Shown: piece after piece, positions 26,568 to 35,208 of the stretch
Numbering within the stretch: the first letter of the stretch is position 1
Layout: each line of letters begins with the position of its first letter
The notes under the pieces: generated by a model
Databases searched by the model: none
Told to the model about the DNA's origin: nothing
Seen by the model: the letters and a program-made list of their open reading frames with translations, nothing else
Source of the DNA: Streptomyces actuosus
GTDB lineage: Bacteria; Actinomycetota; Actinomycetes; Streptomycetales; Streptomycetaceae
Length of the DNA: 64,000 nt
Direction of reading: 5' to 3'
NCBI RefSeq assembly: GCF_016921115.1
Contig: NZ_JAFFZS010000014.1
Coordinates: 62,001 to 126,000, forward strand
Made by a program: the position numbers and the translations under genes

Positions 26568-27179
26568 ATGAGCGCCCCCGCCTCCCGCCGCCGCACGCCC
26601 GCCCCGCCCCGCGAGGAGGTCCTCGCCGCGGCCATGGACATGATCGCGGAGCGCGGGCTGGAGAAGCTCACCATGGCCGCGCTGGGCCGTCAGGTCCAGA
26701 TGAGCAGCGGGCACCTGCTGTACTACTTCCACTCCAAGGACGAACTGCTGCTCCAGACCCTGGAGTGGAGCGAGGGAAGGCTCGGCGCCGAGCGCGGAAG
26801 GCTGCTGACCCGGCCCGGCACGGCCCGCGAACGCCTCGACGCCTATGTGGACCTGTACGTCCCCGACGGCCACCGCGACCCGCACTGGACACTGTGGCTG
26901 GAGGTCTGGAACCGCTCGCAGAACGCCGACGCGGCCGCCCGCGACCGGCAGGCAGCCATCGAGGGCGCCTGGCACCGCGATCTCGTCGCCCTACTGGCGG
27001 AGGGGGCGTCCCGAGGGGAGTTCCGCAGGGTCGACCCGGACCGCTTCGCCACCCGGCTGCGAGCGCTGCTCGACGGCTTCTCCATCCACGTCGCGATCGG
27101 GCTGCGCGGGACGGACCGGGTGCAGGTCCTCGGTCACGTGAGGGAGTTCCTGGAGCAGGCGCTCCTCACCGGCGCCTGA
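26568..27179 (+). CDS. TetR-family regulator of the urease/deiminase cluster
   Basis: 203 residues from ATG 26568. HTH at about 18-63 (MDMIAERGLEKLTMAALGRQ ... MSSGHLLYYFHSKDELLLQT), then a BetI/TetR_C_6-like helical domain with the WLEVWNRS motif common in regulators of amine or amino-acid use. Last gene of the ureAB-ureC-deiminase run, 167 bases after the deiminase. Likely acts on the TTAGAG-N5-CTCTAA site between permease and ureAB. Confidence 0.85.
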   Translation: MSAPASRRRTPAPPREEVLAAAMDMIAERGLEKLTMAALGRQVQMSSGHLLYYFHSKDELLLQTLEWSEGRLGAERGRLLTRPGTARERLDAYVDLYVPDGHRDPHWTLWLEVWNRSQNADAAARDRQAAIEGAWHRDLVALLAEGASRGEFRRVDPDRFATRLRALLDGFSIHVAIGLRGTDRVQVLGHVREFLEQALLTGA

Positions 27180-27288
27180 CCGGGTCGCGCCCAGGCGCCG
27201 CCCGACAAGGGAACCGCGGCCCGCCGACAGCCCGAGGCGGTCAGCACACTGCTCGCATCCTGAGACGGACGGTGAGCACGGGGGCGGA

Positions 27289-27357
27289 ATGTGCCAGACT
27301 GCCCCCGTGCTCTCGTTCGCCACGATTATTGGCAGCAGGCGCGCCGGTCCGCAGTGA
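27289..27357 (+). CDS. Leader peptide upstream of citramalate synthase
   Basis: A 22-residue open frame with a GGGGGCGGA ribosome-binding region. It carries Val7-Leu8 and Thr12-Ile13-Ile14; both Ile codons are ATT, rare in a genome that otherwise uses ATC. An intrinsic terminator starts 55 bases after the stop codon and cimA starts 110 bases after the terminator. This is a leader-peptide attenuator layout keyed mainly to isoleucine, fitting a citramalate synthase whose end product is isoleucine. Confidence 0.65.
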   Translation: MCQTAPVLSFATIIGSRRAGPQ

Positions 27358-27412
27358 CCGTCACGTACGACCAGGTACGGGCGGCCACCGTCGTCCTCGA
27401 CCCGCGCGCAGA

Positions 27413-27437
27413 CCTCTCGCACCCGCGAGGGGTTTTT
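27413..27437 (+). terminator. Attenuator terminator before citramalate synthase
   Basis: CCTCTCGC (27413-27420) pairs with GCGAGGGG (27425-27432) across an ACCC loop and is followed by five T. It lies between the leader peptide and cimA on the same strand, with no gene ending nearby that would need it. Confidence 0.75.
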
Positions 27438-27547
27438 CTGTTTCCTGGCCCACCTTCAGCCGGGAGGCACGTGCGAGGGAACATGGGGGGACGGTGGAGC
27501 CGGTTGTTCCGGTATGACCGAAGATTCACAACAGGAGCCTTGAGACC

Positions 27548-29161
27548 ATGACCGAGACGGCACACAACGAGCTCGACGACTCGTTCCACGTCTTCGACAC
27601 CACGCTGCGCGACGGCGCCCAGCGGGAGGGCATCAACCTCACCGTCGCCGACAAGCTCGCGATCGCACGGCACCTGGACGACTTCGGCGTGGGCTTCATC
27701 GAGGGCGGCTGGCCCGGTGCCAACCCGCGGGACACCGAGTTCTTCGCCCGCGCCCGGCAGGAGATCGACTTTCGTCACGCCCAGCTCGTCGCCTTCGGCG
27801 CCACCCGCCGAGCCGGCGCCACGGCGGAGGAGGACCCGCAGGTCAGGGCGCTGCTGGAGTCCGGCGCCCCGGTCATCACCCTGGTCGCCAAGTCCCACGA
27901 CCGGCATGTGGAGCTGGCGCTGCGGACCACCCTGGACGAGAACCTGGCGATGATCCGGGACACGGTCGCCCACCTGCGGTCGCAGGGGCGCCGGGTCTTC
28001 GTCGACTGCGAGCACTTCTTCGACGGCTACCGGGCCGCCCCCGAGTACGCCAAGACCGTGGTGCGCACCGCCGCGCAGGCGGGCGCGGACGTGGTGATCC
28101 TCTGCGACACCAACGGCGGCATGCTCCCCGCCCAGATCCACGCGGTCGTCTCCACGGTGCTGGCCGACACCGGCGCCCGACTCGGCATCCACGCCCAGGA
28201 CGACACCGGATGCGCGGTGGCCAACACGCTCGCTGCGGTGGACGCCGGCGCGACACACGTGCAGTGCACCGCGAACGGGTACGGCGAACGGGTGGGCAAC
28301 GCCAACCTCTTCCCGGTCGTCGCCGCACTGGAGCTGAAGTACGGCAAGCAGGTGCTCCCCGAGGGGCGGCTGCGCGAGATGACCCGGATCTCGCACGCCA
28401 TCGCCGAGGTGGTGAACCTGACGCCCTCCACGCACCAGCCGTACGTCGGTGTCTCCGCCTTCGCCCACAAGGCCGGGCTGCACGCCTCCGCCATCAAGGT
28501 CGACCCGGACCTGTACCAGCACATCGACCCGGAGCAGGTCGGCAACACCATGCGGATGCTCGTGTCCGACATGGCCGGCCGGGCGTCGGTGGAGCTGAAG
28601 GGCAAGGAGCTGGGGGTCGACCTCGGCGGCGACCGTGAGCTGGTGGGCCGGGTCGTGGAGCGGGTGAAGGAGCGCGAGCTCAAGGGGTACACCTACGAGG
28701 CGGCCGACGCGTCGTTCGAACTGCTGCTGCGCGCGGAGGTGCACGGCGGCAAGCCGCTGCGGTACTTCGAGGTCGAGTCCTGGCGGGCCATCGTCGAGGA
28801 CCGGCCCGACGGCAGCCACGCCAACGAGGCCACGGTCAAGCTGTGGGCCAAGGGCGAGCGCATCGTCGCCACCGCGGAGGGCAACGGCCCGGTCCACGCC
28901 CTCGACCGCGCCCTGCGTGTGGGTCTGGAGAAGATCTACCCGCCGCTGGCCACGTTCGAGCTGGTCGACTACAAGGTCCGCATCCTGGAGGGCAAGCACG
29001 GCACCGAGTCCACGACCCGGGTGCTGATCTCCACGACGGACGGCTCCGGCGAGTGGTCGACGGTCGGCGTCGCCGACAACGTCATCGCCGCCTCCTGGCA
29101 GGCGCTGGAGGACGCCTACACCTTCGGCCTGCTGCGGGCGGGTGTGGAGCCCGCGCGCTGA
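27548..29161 (+). CDS. cimA: (R)-citramalate synthase
   Basis: 537 residues. DRE-TIM metallolyase: FDTTLRDGAQREG at 18-30, the substrate-loop EGGWPGANPRD, HAQDDTGCAVANT metal-binding His segment and QCTANGYGERVGNANL. The 530-residue length, GWPGANP and a C-terminal LeuA-type allosteric domain (about 400-530, ending ALEDAYTFGLLRA) fit the CimA/LeuA2 class rather than 2-isopropylmalate synthase. Condenses pyruvate and acetyl-CoA to citramalate, opening a threonine-independent isoleucine route, and is expected to be inhibited by isoleucine. AGGAG ten bases before the ATG; controlled by the attenuator above. Confidence 0.92.
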   Translation: MTETAHNELDDSFHVFDTTLRDGAQREGINLTVADKLAIARHLDDFGVGFIEGGWPGANPRDTEFFARARQEIDFRHAQLVAFGATRRAGATAEEDPQVRALLESGAPVITLVAKSHDRHVELALRTTLDENLAMIRDTVAHLRSQGRRVFVDCEHFFDGYRAAPEYAKTVVRTAAQAGADVVILCDTNGGMLPAQIHAVVSTVLADTGARLGIHAQDDTGCAVANTLAAVDAGATHVQCTANGYGERVGNANLFPVVAALELKYGKQVLPEGRLREMTRISHAIAEVVNLTPSTHQPYVGVSAFAHKAGLHASAIKVDPDLYQHIDPEQVGNTMRMLVSDMAGRASVELKGKELGVDLGGDRELVGRVVERVKERELKGYTYEAADASFELLLRAEVHGGKPLRYFEVESWRAIVEDRPDGSHANEATVKLWAKGERIVATAEGNGPVHALDRALRVGLEKIYPPLATFELVDYKVRILEGKHGTESTTRVLISTTDGSGEWSTVGVADNVIAASWQALEDAYTFGLLRAGVEPAR

Positions 29162-29779
29162 CCCGCACGCCGGACCCGCCGCGGCCGGGTGCCGGCCGGC
29201 CGCGGCACCGGCGCGGCAGCTCGCGGGGGTCCGCTCGCCCCTCCCGGCCGCACCGCGCCCGGGCCGTCCCGCCCCGCCGTCGGCGGCCGGGGCGAGCGTG
29301 GTCGGCTCGGACTTCTCGCGCCCGCCCGCTGCGCCGAGCCGTCCGCGGACGCGGTCGGGGTCGACGCCGCTTCGGCGAGCAGGCGCCGGGGCCGTCCTGC
29401 TCGGTGGCCGCGGCGAGCGCGTGGCGGGCGTCCGGTTCCTCACCGCCCCCGACGGCGGCGATGCCCCCGGCCCGGGCGGGCGCCCGGGCCGGGGGCATCG
29501 CCGCGCAAGGGGCACCCGGCCCGCGCCGCCCCGCGGGGCTACAGGTCGGGCACCCGCTCGGGCCGCCCGCCGGCCGCTCCCGCCCCGCCGGCGCCGCGCG
29601 GCCCCGCCCCGGTCCCGTGGCCTCCGGGCGGAACGGGGTGTCGTCGTGCCGCGCTCCCGCGCGAAGGGGGTGCGTCGGAGACGGGGCGCGGCCCGTCTCC
29701 GCCCGGGGCGGGCCGCCGACCGGGGGCGAGCGGCCCGGGGGGTGCCTTTCCGGTCACAGCACCGCGCCGCCGCGGCGCG
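29162..29779. other. Intergenic region holding a strong bidirectional terminator
   Basis: A 40-bp perfect palindrome at 29460-29499 (arms start GATGCCCCCGGCCC and mirror it, two-base centre) is the strongest hairpin in the window and would stop both cimA and minus-strand transcripts. A minus-strand frame at 29539-29757 begins with GTG and lacks a ribosome-binding site; I do not call it a gene. Nothing else is recognisable. Confidence 0.55.
29460..29499. terminator. Bidirectional terminator after cimA
   Basis: Perfect self-complementary 40-mer with 19-bp arms, between convergent transcripts (cimA on plus, the membrane protein gene on minus). Confidence 0.75.
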
Positions 29780-30469
29780 TCACAGGGCCGAGGAACGCGG
29801 CCTCGAAGCCGGGTCGGCGCCCTGGTCGCGTCCGGTGGTGCGGTCCAGCCGCAGCACCCCCGCGTGCCCCGGCCGCTGGCCGGCGCTGGGCGTCGTGGAG
29901 CGGGTCAGCTCGTCGATCCCGTCGGCCAGGTAGCCCATCCACGCCCTGCTCTCCTCCTCCAGGATCCGCTGGCCGTCCGCGCGCAGCCGCTCGATCACGC
30001 CCAGCAGCGCCGCCTGCTCCTTGTCGCTGGGGGAGTCGGTGATCCTCAGATACGCCTGCGCCCATTCGGCCTGGGCCTTCTTGAGGATCTGCTGGAGTGC
30101 CAGCTCGCTGCGGATGTACCGGGTCCAGGACGCGGAGAACCCGAAGATCCGGTCGAAGAGGACGCAGCCGGCGCCGCCCGCCAGGAAGACGAAGCCCCAC
30201 TCGGGCTGCACGGCCGCAGGCACGGCGGCGTGCACGAGCGGGGTGATCGTCCCGGCGATGCCGAGCAGGGCGGCGAGGGCCCGCAGCGCCCGCGACCACA
30301 TCGCGGGGCGCTTGCGCTGCTCCAGGTACCAGCCGATCGCCCCGATCACCTCCTGCTCGGCATGCCGGAACAGCTCCAGCAGGAGGTCGGCCCGTGTGCG
30401 CGACCGGTCCAGCTCGGCCAGCTCGCTCACCGTCGTGTCGCCGGCTCTGCGCCTGACGAACGTCCCCAT
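29780..30469 (-). CDS. SLATT-like two-TM membrane protein
   Basis: 229 residues from ATG 30469. A helical N-terminus (RADLLLELFRHAEQEVIGAI), two close hydrophobic segments (ALRALAALLGIAGTITPLV and WGFVFLAGGAGCVLF) and a long helical region with ILKKAQAEWAQAYLR resemble SLATT domains, which pair with nucleotide-second-messenger or conflict systems in bacteria. The tail after residue 185 is disordered. No SMODS/CD-NTase, caspase or TIR partner is adjacent, so it stands alone. Function unknown; family assignment is by eye. Confidence 0.55.
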   Translation of the reverse strand: MGTFVRRRAGDTTVSELAELDRSRTRADLLLELFRHAEQEVIGAIGWYLEQRKRPAMWSRALRALAALLGIAGTITPLVHAAVPAAVQPEWGFVFLAGGAGCVLFDRIFGFSASWTRYIRSELALQQILKKAQAEWAQAYLRITDSPSDKEQAALLGVIERLRADGQRILEEESRAWMGYLADGIDELTRSTTPSAGQRPGHAGVLRLDRTTGRDQGADPASRPRSSAL

Positions 30470-30602
30470 CCCCGCCCCCTTCGCTGCGGCCGGTCGGCCG
30501 GTCGGCCGACGGCGGTAAGGGCATCGTAGGGGCAGGGCGCGGGGTGGGTCCGCCGGGGTGACATGGCCGATGCGACGTCTTGACGGACCAGCGGGCCGCC
30601 AG

Positions 30603-30623
30603 TTAACTCACGGCGTGAGCTAA
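30603..30623. promoter_or_regulatory. Palindromic operator upstream of the GH3 gene
   Basis: TTAACTCACG and CGTGAGCTAA-like arms form a 21-bp dyad with one mismatched pair (a GC-type centre), 35 bases before the GH3 start. It has the size and symmetry of a sugar-responsive repressor operator (LacI, ROK or GntR class); no such regulator is adjacent. Confidence 0.5.
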
Positions 30624-30658
30624 GCCATGAGTGAACAACGAGAGTCAAGGGAAGGTCC

Positions 30659-33600
30659 ATGCCGAGAACCGCCCTGCTCGTCTCCACCGCCCTGCTGGCC
30701 GCCGCACTCCCGCTGTCCTCGGCGCACGCCGCCGACGCCCCCGCCCCCGTGCCCGTCGACCTTTTCGAGGGCGAGGTCCCCTTCGCCTCCCAGCCCGCCG
30801 AAGGCATCTTCACCTGGGGTGCCGACAGCGACGACCCGCCCACCCTCCGGCTCCCCGAGCGCGCCGACGCGCCCGAGGGCGGCCACGTCCTCGCCGGCGA
30901 CTACGACATCAGCGGCTACGGCGGCTTCACCCACGACTACGCCGCCGACCGGCCCGCCCACGACTGGTCCGCCCACCGGGGCATCCGCCTGTGGTGGGAG
31001 GGGCGCGGCGACGGCCGCACCATCTCCTTCGAGATCAAGGACGGCGGTGCCCACGGCGAGGCCTCCGAGCTGTGGACCACGTCCTTCACCGACGACTTCA
31101 CCGGCTGGAAGCGGATCGAGCTGCCGTTCACGGACTTCGTCTACCGGACCTACCACCAGCCCGTCGGCGGTATCGACCACGTCCTCGGCCTCACCGAGAT
31201 GTGGGGGTACGCCGTCACGCTCCCCGCGGGCACCGCGGGGCAGTTCGCGATGGACGGCGTGGAGCTCTACGGCAGGGCCGACCCGGCCCTGCGCACCTTC
31301 GTCACCACCGACGCCCCCGTCCACTCCGTGCGCGAGGGCGGCACCGCCGCCGTGACGGTCACCGTCGCCACCGCCGGCGCCGCACCCCTCGGCGAGCCCG
31401 TGACCGTCGCCTACCGGACCGCCGGCGGCACCGCCGAGGCCGGCCGGGACTACACCCCGGTCGCCGGCACCGTCACCTTCCCGGCCGGCACCCCCTCGGG
31501 CACGGCCCGCACCGTCCGGGTCCGCACGCGGAAGGACGCCTCCGCCGAGCCGGCCGAGACGGTGCCGCTGGAGCTACAGGTCACCGGAGCCCGGGCCCCG
31601 GCCGAGACCCCGCAGATCGTGATCGACGCCCACGGACTGCCGTACCTCGACAGCGGGCGGCCGGTACGCGAGCGGGTCGCCGATCTGCTGTCCCGCATGT
31701 CCCAGGAGGAGAAGGCCGGCCAGATGACGCAGGCCGAGCGCGGCGCGCTCGCCGCCCCCGGGGACATCGGCGCGTACGGCCTGGGTTCGCTGCTCTCCGG
31801 CGGCGGCTCGACCCCGACACCCAACACCCCTGCGGCCTGGGCGAAGATGATCGACGCCTACCAGCTGCGGACGCGGACCACCCGCTTCCAGATCCCGCTG
31901 ATCTACGGTGTCGACGCGGTGCACGGGCACAACAACCTCGTCGGTGCCACGATCATGCCGCACAACATCGGCATCGGGGCGACCCGCGACCCCCGTCTCG
32001 CCCAGCGGGCCGCGGCCGTGACGGCCGCAGAGGTGCGCGCCACCGGCATCCCCTGGGACTTCGCCCCCTGCCTCTGCGTCACCCGCGACGAGCGCTGGGG
32101 TCGCTCCTACGAGTCCTTCGGCGAGGACCCCGCCCTGGTGGAGTCGATGGAGACGGTCGTCCAGGGCCTCCAGGGGCGCGCGGACGGGCGCGACCTGAGC
32201 CGGCCGGACAAGGTCCTCGCCACCGCCAAGCACTTCGCCGGTGACGGCGGCACGGCCTACGGCTCCTCCACTACCGGCACCTACACCATCGACCAGGGCG
32301 TCACCCGCGTCACCCGGCAGGAGCTGGAGGCCGTCCACCTGGCCCCCTACGCCACGGCCGTGGAGCGCGGTGTCGGCTCGGTCATGCCGTCGTACTCCTC
32401 CCTCGACATCGCCGGCGACGGACGGGGGCCGGTCAAGATGCACGCCCGCGCCGACATGATCGACGGCGTGCTGAAGGGCCGGATGGGCTTCGACGGCTTC
32501 GTGATCAGCGACTGGGCGGCCATCGACCAACTGCCCGGCGACTACGCGAGCGACGTCCGCACGTCCGTCAACGCCGGCCTCGACATGATCATGGTGCCCT
32601 ACGCGTACCGGGACTTCCGCACCACACTCATCGACGAGGTCCGGGCCGGCCGGATCAGCGAGCGGCGCATCGACGACGCGGTCTCCCGCGTCCTCACCCA
32701 GAAGTTCCGCCTCGGGCTGTTCGAGCGGCCCTACGCCGACACCCGCGGGGCCGCGGAGATCGGCTCGGCCGCGCACCGCGCGGTGGCCCGGCAGGCCGTC
32801 GCCGAGTCGCAGGTGCTGCTGAAGAACGCCGGCGGTCTGCTTCCCCTGAAGCCGTCGCAGAAGGTGTACGTCGCCGGTACCAACGCCGACGACATCGGCA
32901 ATCAGGCCGGCGGCTGGACCGTCACCTGGCAGGGCTCCTCCGGAGCCGTCACCCCGGGGACGACCGTCCTGCAGGCCATGCGCGGGGCCGGCGGGAACGT
33001 GACGTACTCCGCGGACGCCTCCGCGCCCACCGACGGCTACGACGTCGGCGTGGTCGTCGTCGGGGAGGCACCGTACGCGGAGGGCGTCGGCGACGTCGGC
33101 AACGGCCACGACCTGGAGCTGTCCGCGGCCGACCGGGCCGCCGTGGACCGGGTGTGCGCGGCGATGAGGTGCGCGGTGCTGATCGTCTCCGGCCGGCCGC
33201 AACTCGTCGGCGACCGCCTCGGCACGATCGACGCCCTGGTCGCGTCCTGGCTCCCGGGCACCGAGGGCGACGGCGTCGCCGACGTGCTCTACGGCCGGCG
33301 GCCGTTCACCGGACAGCTGCCGGTCACCTGGCCGCGCTCCGAGGCGCAACTGCCGATCAACGTGGGGGACGCCGTCTACGACCCGCAGTTCCCCTACGGC
33401 TGGGGCCTGACCACGCTGGCCCGGATCCCGCAGGGCGGCGAACGCACCCTCGCCGCGCTCGGCGCCGCCGCCCGGGCCGCCGAACGGGCCGGCGCCCACC
33501 GGGCCGGGCAGACCCTGGTCACCCGGGCCCGGCTGATCGTCCAGCACCGAGCGGGGGACACGATGACGGCCGCGGTGGCCGTGCCGTTCGCCGAGGCCGA

Positions 33601-33670
33601 TCACCTTGTGTCGACCGGACGCTACGGAGCGGCGGTGGCGAGGCTGACGGCGGCCTACCGTTCCGCATGA
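30659..33670 (+). CDS. Secreted glycoside hydrolase family 3 with CBM11-like and Calx-beta domains
   Basis: 1003 residues. Sec signal peptide 1-24 (LVSTALLAAALPLSSAHA then ADAP). Residues about 35-205 resemble a CBM11-type carbohydrate-binding jelly roll (GGRT-ISFEIKDGG, WKRIELPFTDFVYRTY), about 215-325 a Calx-beta repeat (EGGTAAVTVTV, VAYRTAGGTAEAGRDYTPV), and about 335-950 the GH3 N and C domains. Asp618 in FVISDWAAI is the predicted nucleophile; KHFAGDGGT and GVDAVHGHNN are typical of exo-beta-glucanases. Likely releases glucose from beta-glucans outside the cell. A palindrome just upstream suggests substrate-controlled expression. A 60-residue helical tail follows the catalytic region. 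Confidence 0.92.
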   Translation: MPRTALLVSTALLAAALPLSSAHAADAPAPVPVDLFEGEVPFASQPAEGIFTWGADSDDPPTLRLPERADAPEGGHVLAGDYDISGYGGFTHDYAADRPAHDWSAHRGIRLWWEGRGDGRTISFEIKDGGAHGEASELWTTSFTDDFTGWKRIELPFTDFVYRTYHQPVGGIDHVLGLTEMWGYAVTLPAGTAGQFAMDGVELYGRADPALRTFVTTDAPVHSVREGGTAAVTVTVATAGAAPLGEPVTVAYRTAGGTAEAGRDYTPVAGTVTFPAGTPSGTARTVRVRTRKDASAEPAETVPLELQVTGARAPAETPQIVIDAHGLPYLDSGRPVRERVADLLSRMSQEEKAGQMTQAERGALAAPGDIGAYGLGSLLSGGGSTPTPNTPAAWAKMIDAYQLRTRTTRFQIPLIYGVDAVHGHNNLVGATIMPHNIGIGATRDPRLAQRAAAVTAAEVRATGIPWDFAPCLCVTRDERWGRSYESFGEDPALVESMETVVQGLQGRADGRDLSRPDKVLATAKHFAGDGGTAYGSSTTGTYTIDQGVTRVTRQELEAVHLAPYATAVERGVGSVMPSYSSLDIAGDGRGPVKMHARADMIDGVLKGRMGFDGFVISDWAAIDQLPGDYASDVRTSVNAGLDMIMVPYAYRDFRTTLIDEVRAGRISERRIDDAVSRVLTQKFRLGLFERPYADTRGAAEIGSAAHRAVARQAVAESQVLLKNAGGLLPLKPSQKVYVAGTNADDIGNQAGGWTVTWQGSSGAVTPGTTVLQAMRGAGGNVTYSADASAPTDGYDVGVVVVGEAPYAEGVGDVGNGHDLELSAADRAAVDRVCAAMRCAVLIVSGRPQLVGDRLGTIDALVASWLPGTEGDGVADVLYGRRPFTGQLPVTWPRSEAQLPINVGDAVYDPQFPYGWGLTTLARIPQGGERTLAALGAAARAAERAGAHRAGQTLVTRARLIVQHRAGDTMTAAVAVPFAEADHLVSTGRYGAAVARLTAAYRSA

Positions 33671-33695
33671 ACCGGTACATTTCCCACCCGCATCA

Positions 33696-33731
33696 CTGAC
33701 CGGCCCGGAAGGCTTCGGGTAACTTCTATAT
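33696..33731 (+). promoter_or_regulatory. Promoter giving a leaderless transcript
   Basis: CTGACC (33696-33701), 18 bases, TAACTT (33720-33725). The hexamer sits 7-12 bases before the ATG at 33732 and there is no Shine-Dalgarno, so the start codon is the predicted transcription start. Confidence 0.55.
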
Positions 33732-35129
33732 ATGAAGTCCGTCACACGGACCCGAAGCCTCCCGGGACTCCTGCTGGCCCTCGCGCTCGTCGCGCTGGCC
33801 GTCCTGGCCGGTCTTCCGCACGCCACGGCGGACTCGGGAAAGCAGCGCGGTGCCGCGCGCGCCGCGGTCGTGGACGCGAGCGTGTCGACCGTCGCCGAGG
33901 CCCTGCGCCAAGGGCCCGTCTACGTCGACCCGGCCGCCTCCGGCCAGCTGTCGCCCGCCGACGCCGGCGCCCTGGCCCAGAAGATCAAGGACGCCGACAA
34001 GCCGCTGTTCGTCGCGGTGCTGCCGGCGGACTACCCCACCGAGAACCTGTTCACCGACCTGCGCACCGCGACCGGCATCACCGGCCTGTACGCCGTCCGC
34101 CTCGGCGACCGCTTCGACGCTCGCGCCGACTCCGCGGTCCTGCCGCCCACGGCCGTCCGGAACCTGGTCACGAGCGTCCGGAGCGACGGCGACGCCGCGA
34201 CCCAGCTCGACGACTTCGCCGACCGCGCGCTGGTCAACATGGGCGGCGCGGCGCCCGCCGGCTGGGGTTCCTCCGGCAGCGGTGGCGGGGCCTCCACCAC
34301 CGCGCTGGTCACCGCCGGCGCCGTGGTCCTCGCGGGCGGAGCGGGCGCGTACGCGCTGGTCCGCCGCAGCCGGCGCCGTCGCGCCGAGGAGCAGCGGGCC
34401 GCGCTGGAGAAGCTGCGGGTCGTCGTGGACGAGGACATCACCGCCTTCGGCGAGGAGCTCGACCGCCTGGACTTCCACCCCGCGGAGGCGGGCGCCGACG
34501 ACGCGATGCGCGCGGACTACGAACGGTCTCTCGACGCCTACGAGGAGGCCAAGTCGCTGATGGGTGCCGCCACCCGGCCTGAGGACGTCCGCGGGGTCAC
34601 CGAGGCGCTGGAGGACGGCCGCTTCTCCCTCGTCCAGCTGGCCGCCCGCCGCGAGGGCAGCCCCCTGCCCGAACGCCGCCCGCCCTGCTTCTTCGACCCG
34701 CGCCACGGTCCCTCGGTGGCCGACGCCGAGTGGACCCCGCCCGCCGGTTCCCCGCGCGAGGTGCCGGTCTGTGCCGCCGACCGGGTCCGCCTCGCCGACG
34801 GCCACGACCCGATGGTCCGCGAGGTCGACACCGACCAGGGCCGCCGCCCCTACTGGGACGCGGGCCCCGCCTACGGACCCTGGGCCGGCGGATACTTCGG
34901 CGGCGGCATCCTGCCGGGCCTGCTGATCGGCACGATGCTCGGCAACATGATGGCCGCCCCGGCCTACGGCGCCGACTACGGCGGCGGATACGGCGACTTC
35001 GGCGGCGGTTACCAGGGAGGTGACGTCTCGGGCGCCGACTTCGACCCCGGGGACTTCGGCAGCTTCGGCGGCGGCTTCGACGGGGGAGGCGGCTTCGACG
35101 GCGGGGGAGGGGACTTCGGAGGCTTCTGA
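33732..35129 (+). CDS. Putative membrane-anchored protein with glycine-rich tail
   Basis: 465 residues; no confident family. An N-terminal signal (SLPGLLLALALVALAVLAGLP), an extracytoplasmic domain at about 40-170 with PVYVDPAASGQLSPADAGAL and KPLFVAVLPADYP, a second hydrophobic helix (TTALVTAGAVVLAGGAGAYAL, about 193-213) followed by RRSRRRR, a helical cytoplasmic part, and a tail of GGGFDGGGGFD repeats ending GGF. This two-TM layout with a Gly-rich end recalls TPM-domain proteins, but I cannot confirm it. Starts right at a predicted leaderless promoter, 62 bases after the GH3 gene. Confidence 0.7.
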   Translation: MKSVTRTRSLPGLLLALALVALAVLAGLPHATADSGKQRGAARAAVVDASVSTVAEALRQGPVYVDPAASGQLSPADAGALAQKIKDADKPLFVAVLPADYPTENLFTDLRTATGITGLYAVRLGDRFDARADSAVLPPTAVRNLVTSVRSDGDAATQLDDFADRALVNMGGAAPAGWGSSGSGGGASTTALVTAGAVVLAGGAGAYALVRRSRRRRAEEQRAALEKLRVVVDEDITAFGEELDRLDFHPAEAGADDAMRADYERSLDAYEEAKSLMGAATRPEDVRGVTEALEDGRFSLVQLAARREGSPLPERRPPCFFDPRHGPSVADAEWTPPAGSPREVPVCAADRVRLADGHDPMVREVDTDQGRRPYWDAGPAYGPWAGGYFGGGILPGLLIGTMLGNMMAAPAYGADYGGGYGDFGGGYQGGDVSGADFDPGDFGSFGGGFDGGGGFDGGGGDFGGF

Positions 35130-35208
35130 GGCGGCGGACGGTCCGACGTGGACCGGCATGGAGCGACAGCGGACAGGACCTGTCCTACATCGCCCGTACT
35201 GTCGCCGC

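Noticed and set aside
29539..29757. 72-residue Pro/Gly-rich frame downstream of the SLATT-like gene
   Set aside because: GTG start without ribosome-binding site, low-complexity sequence, no family. Its end 40 bases before the strong terminator is suggestive but not enough.
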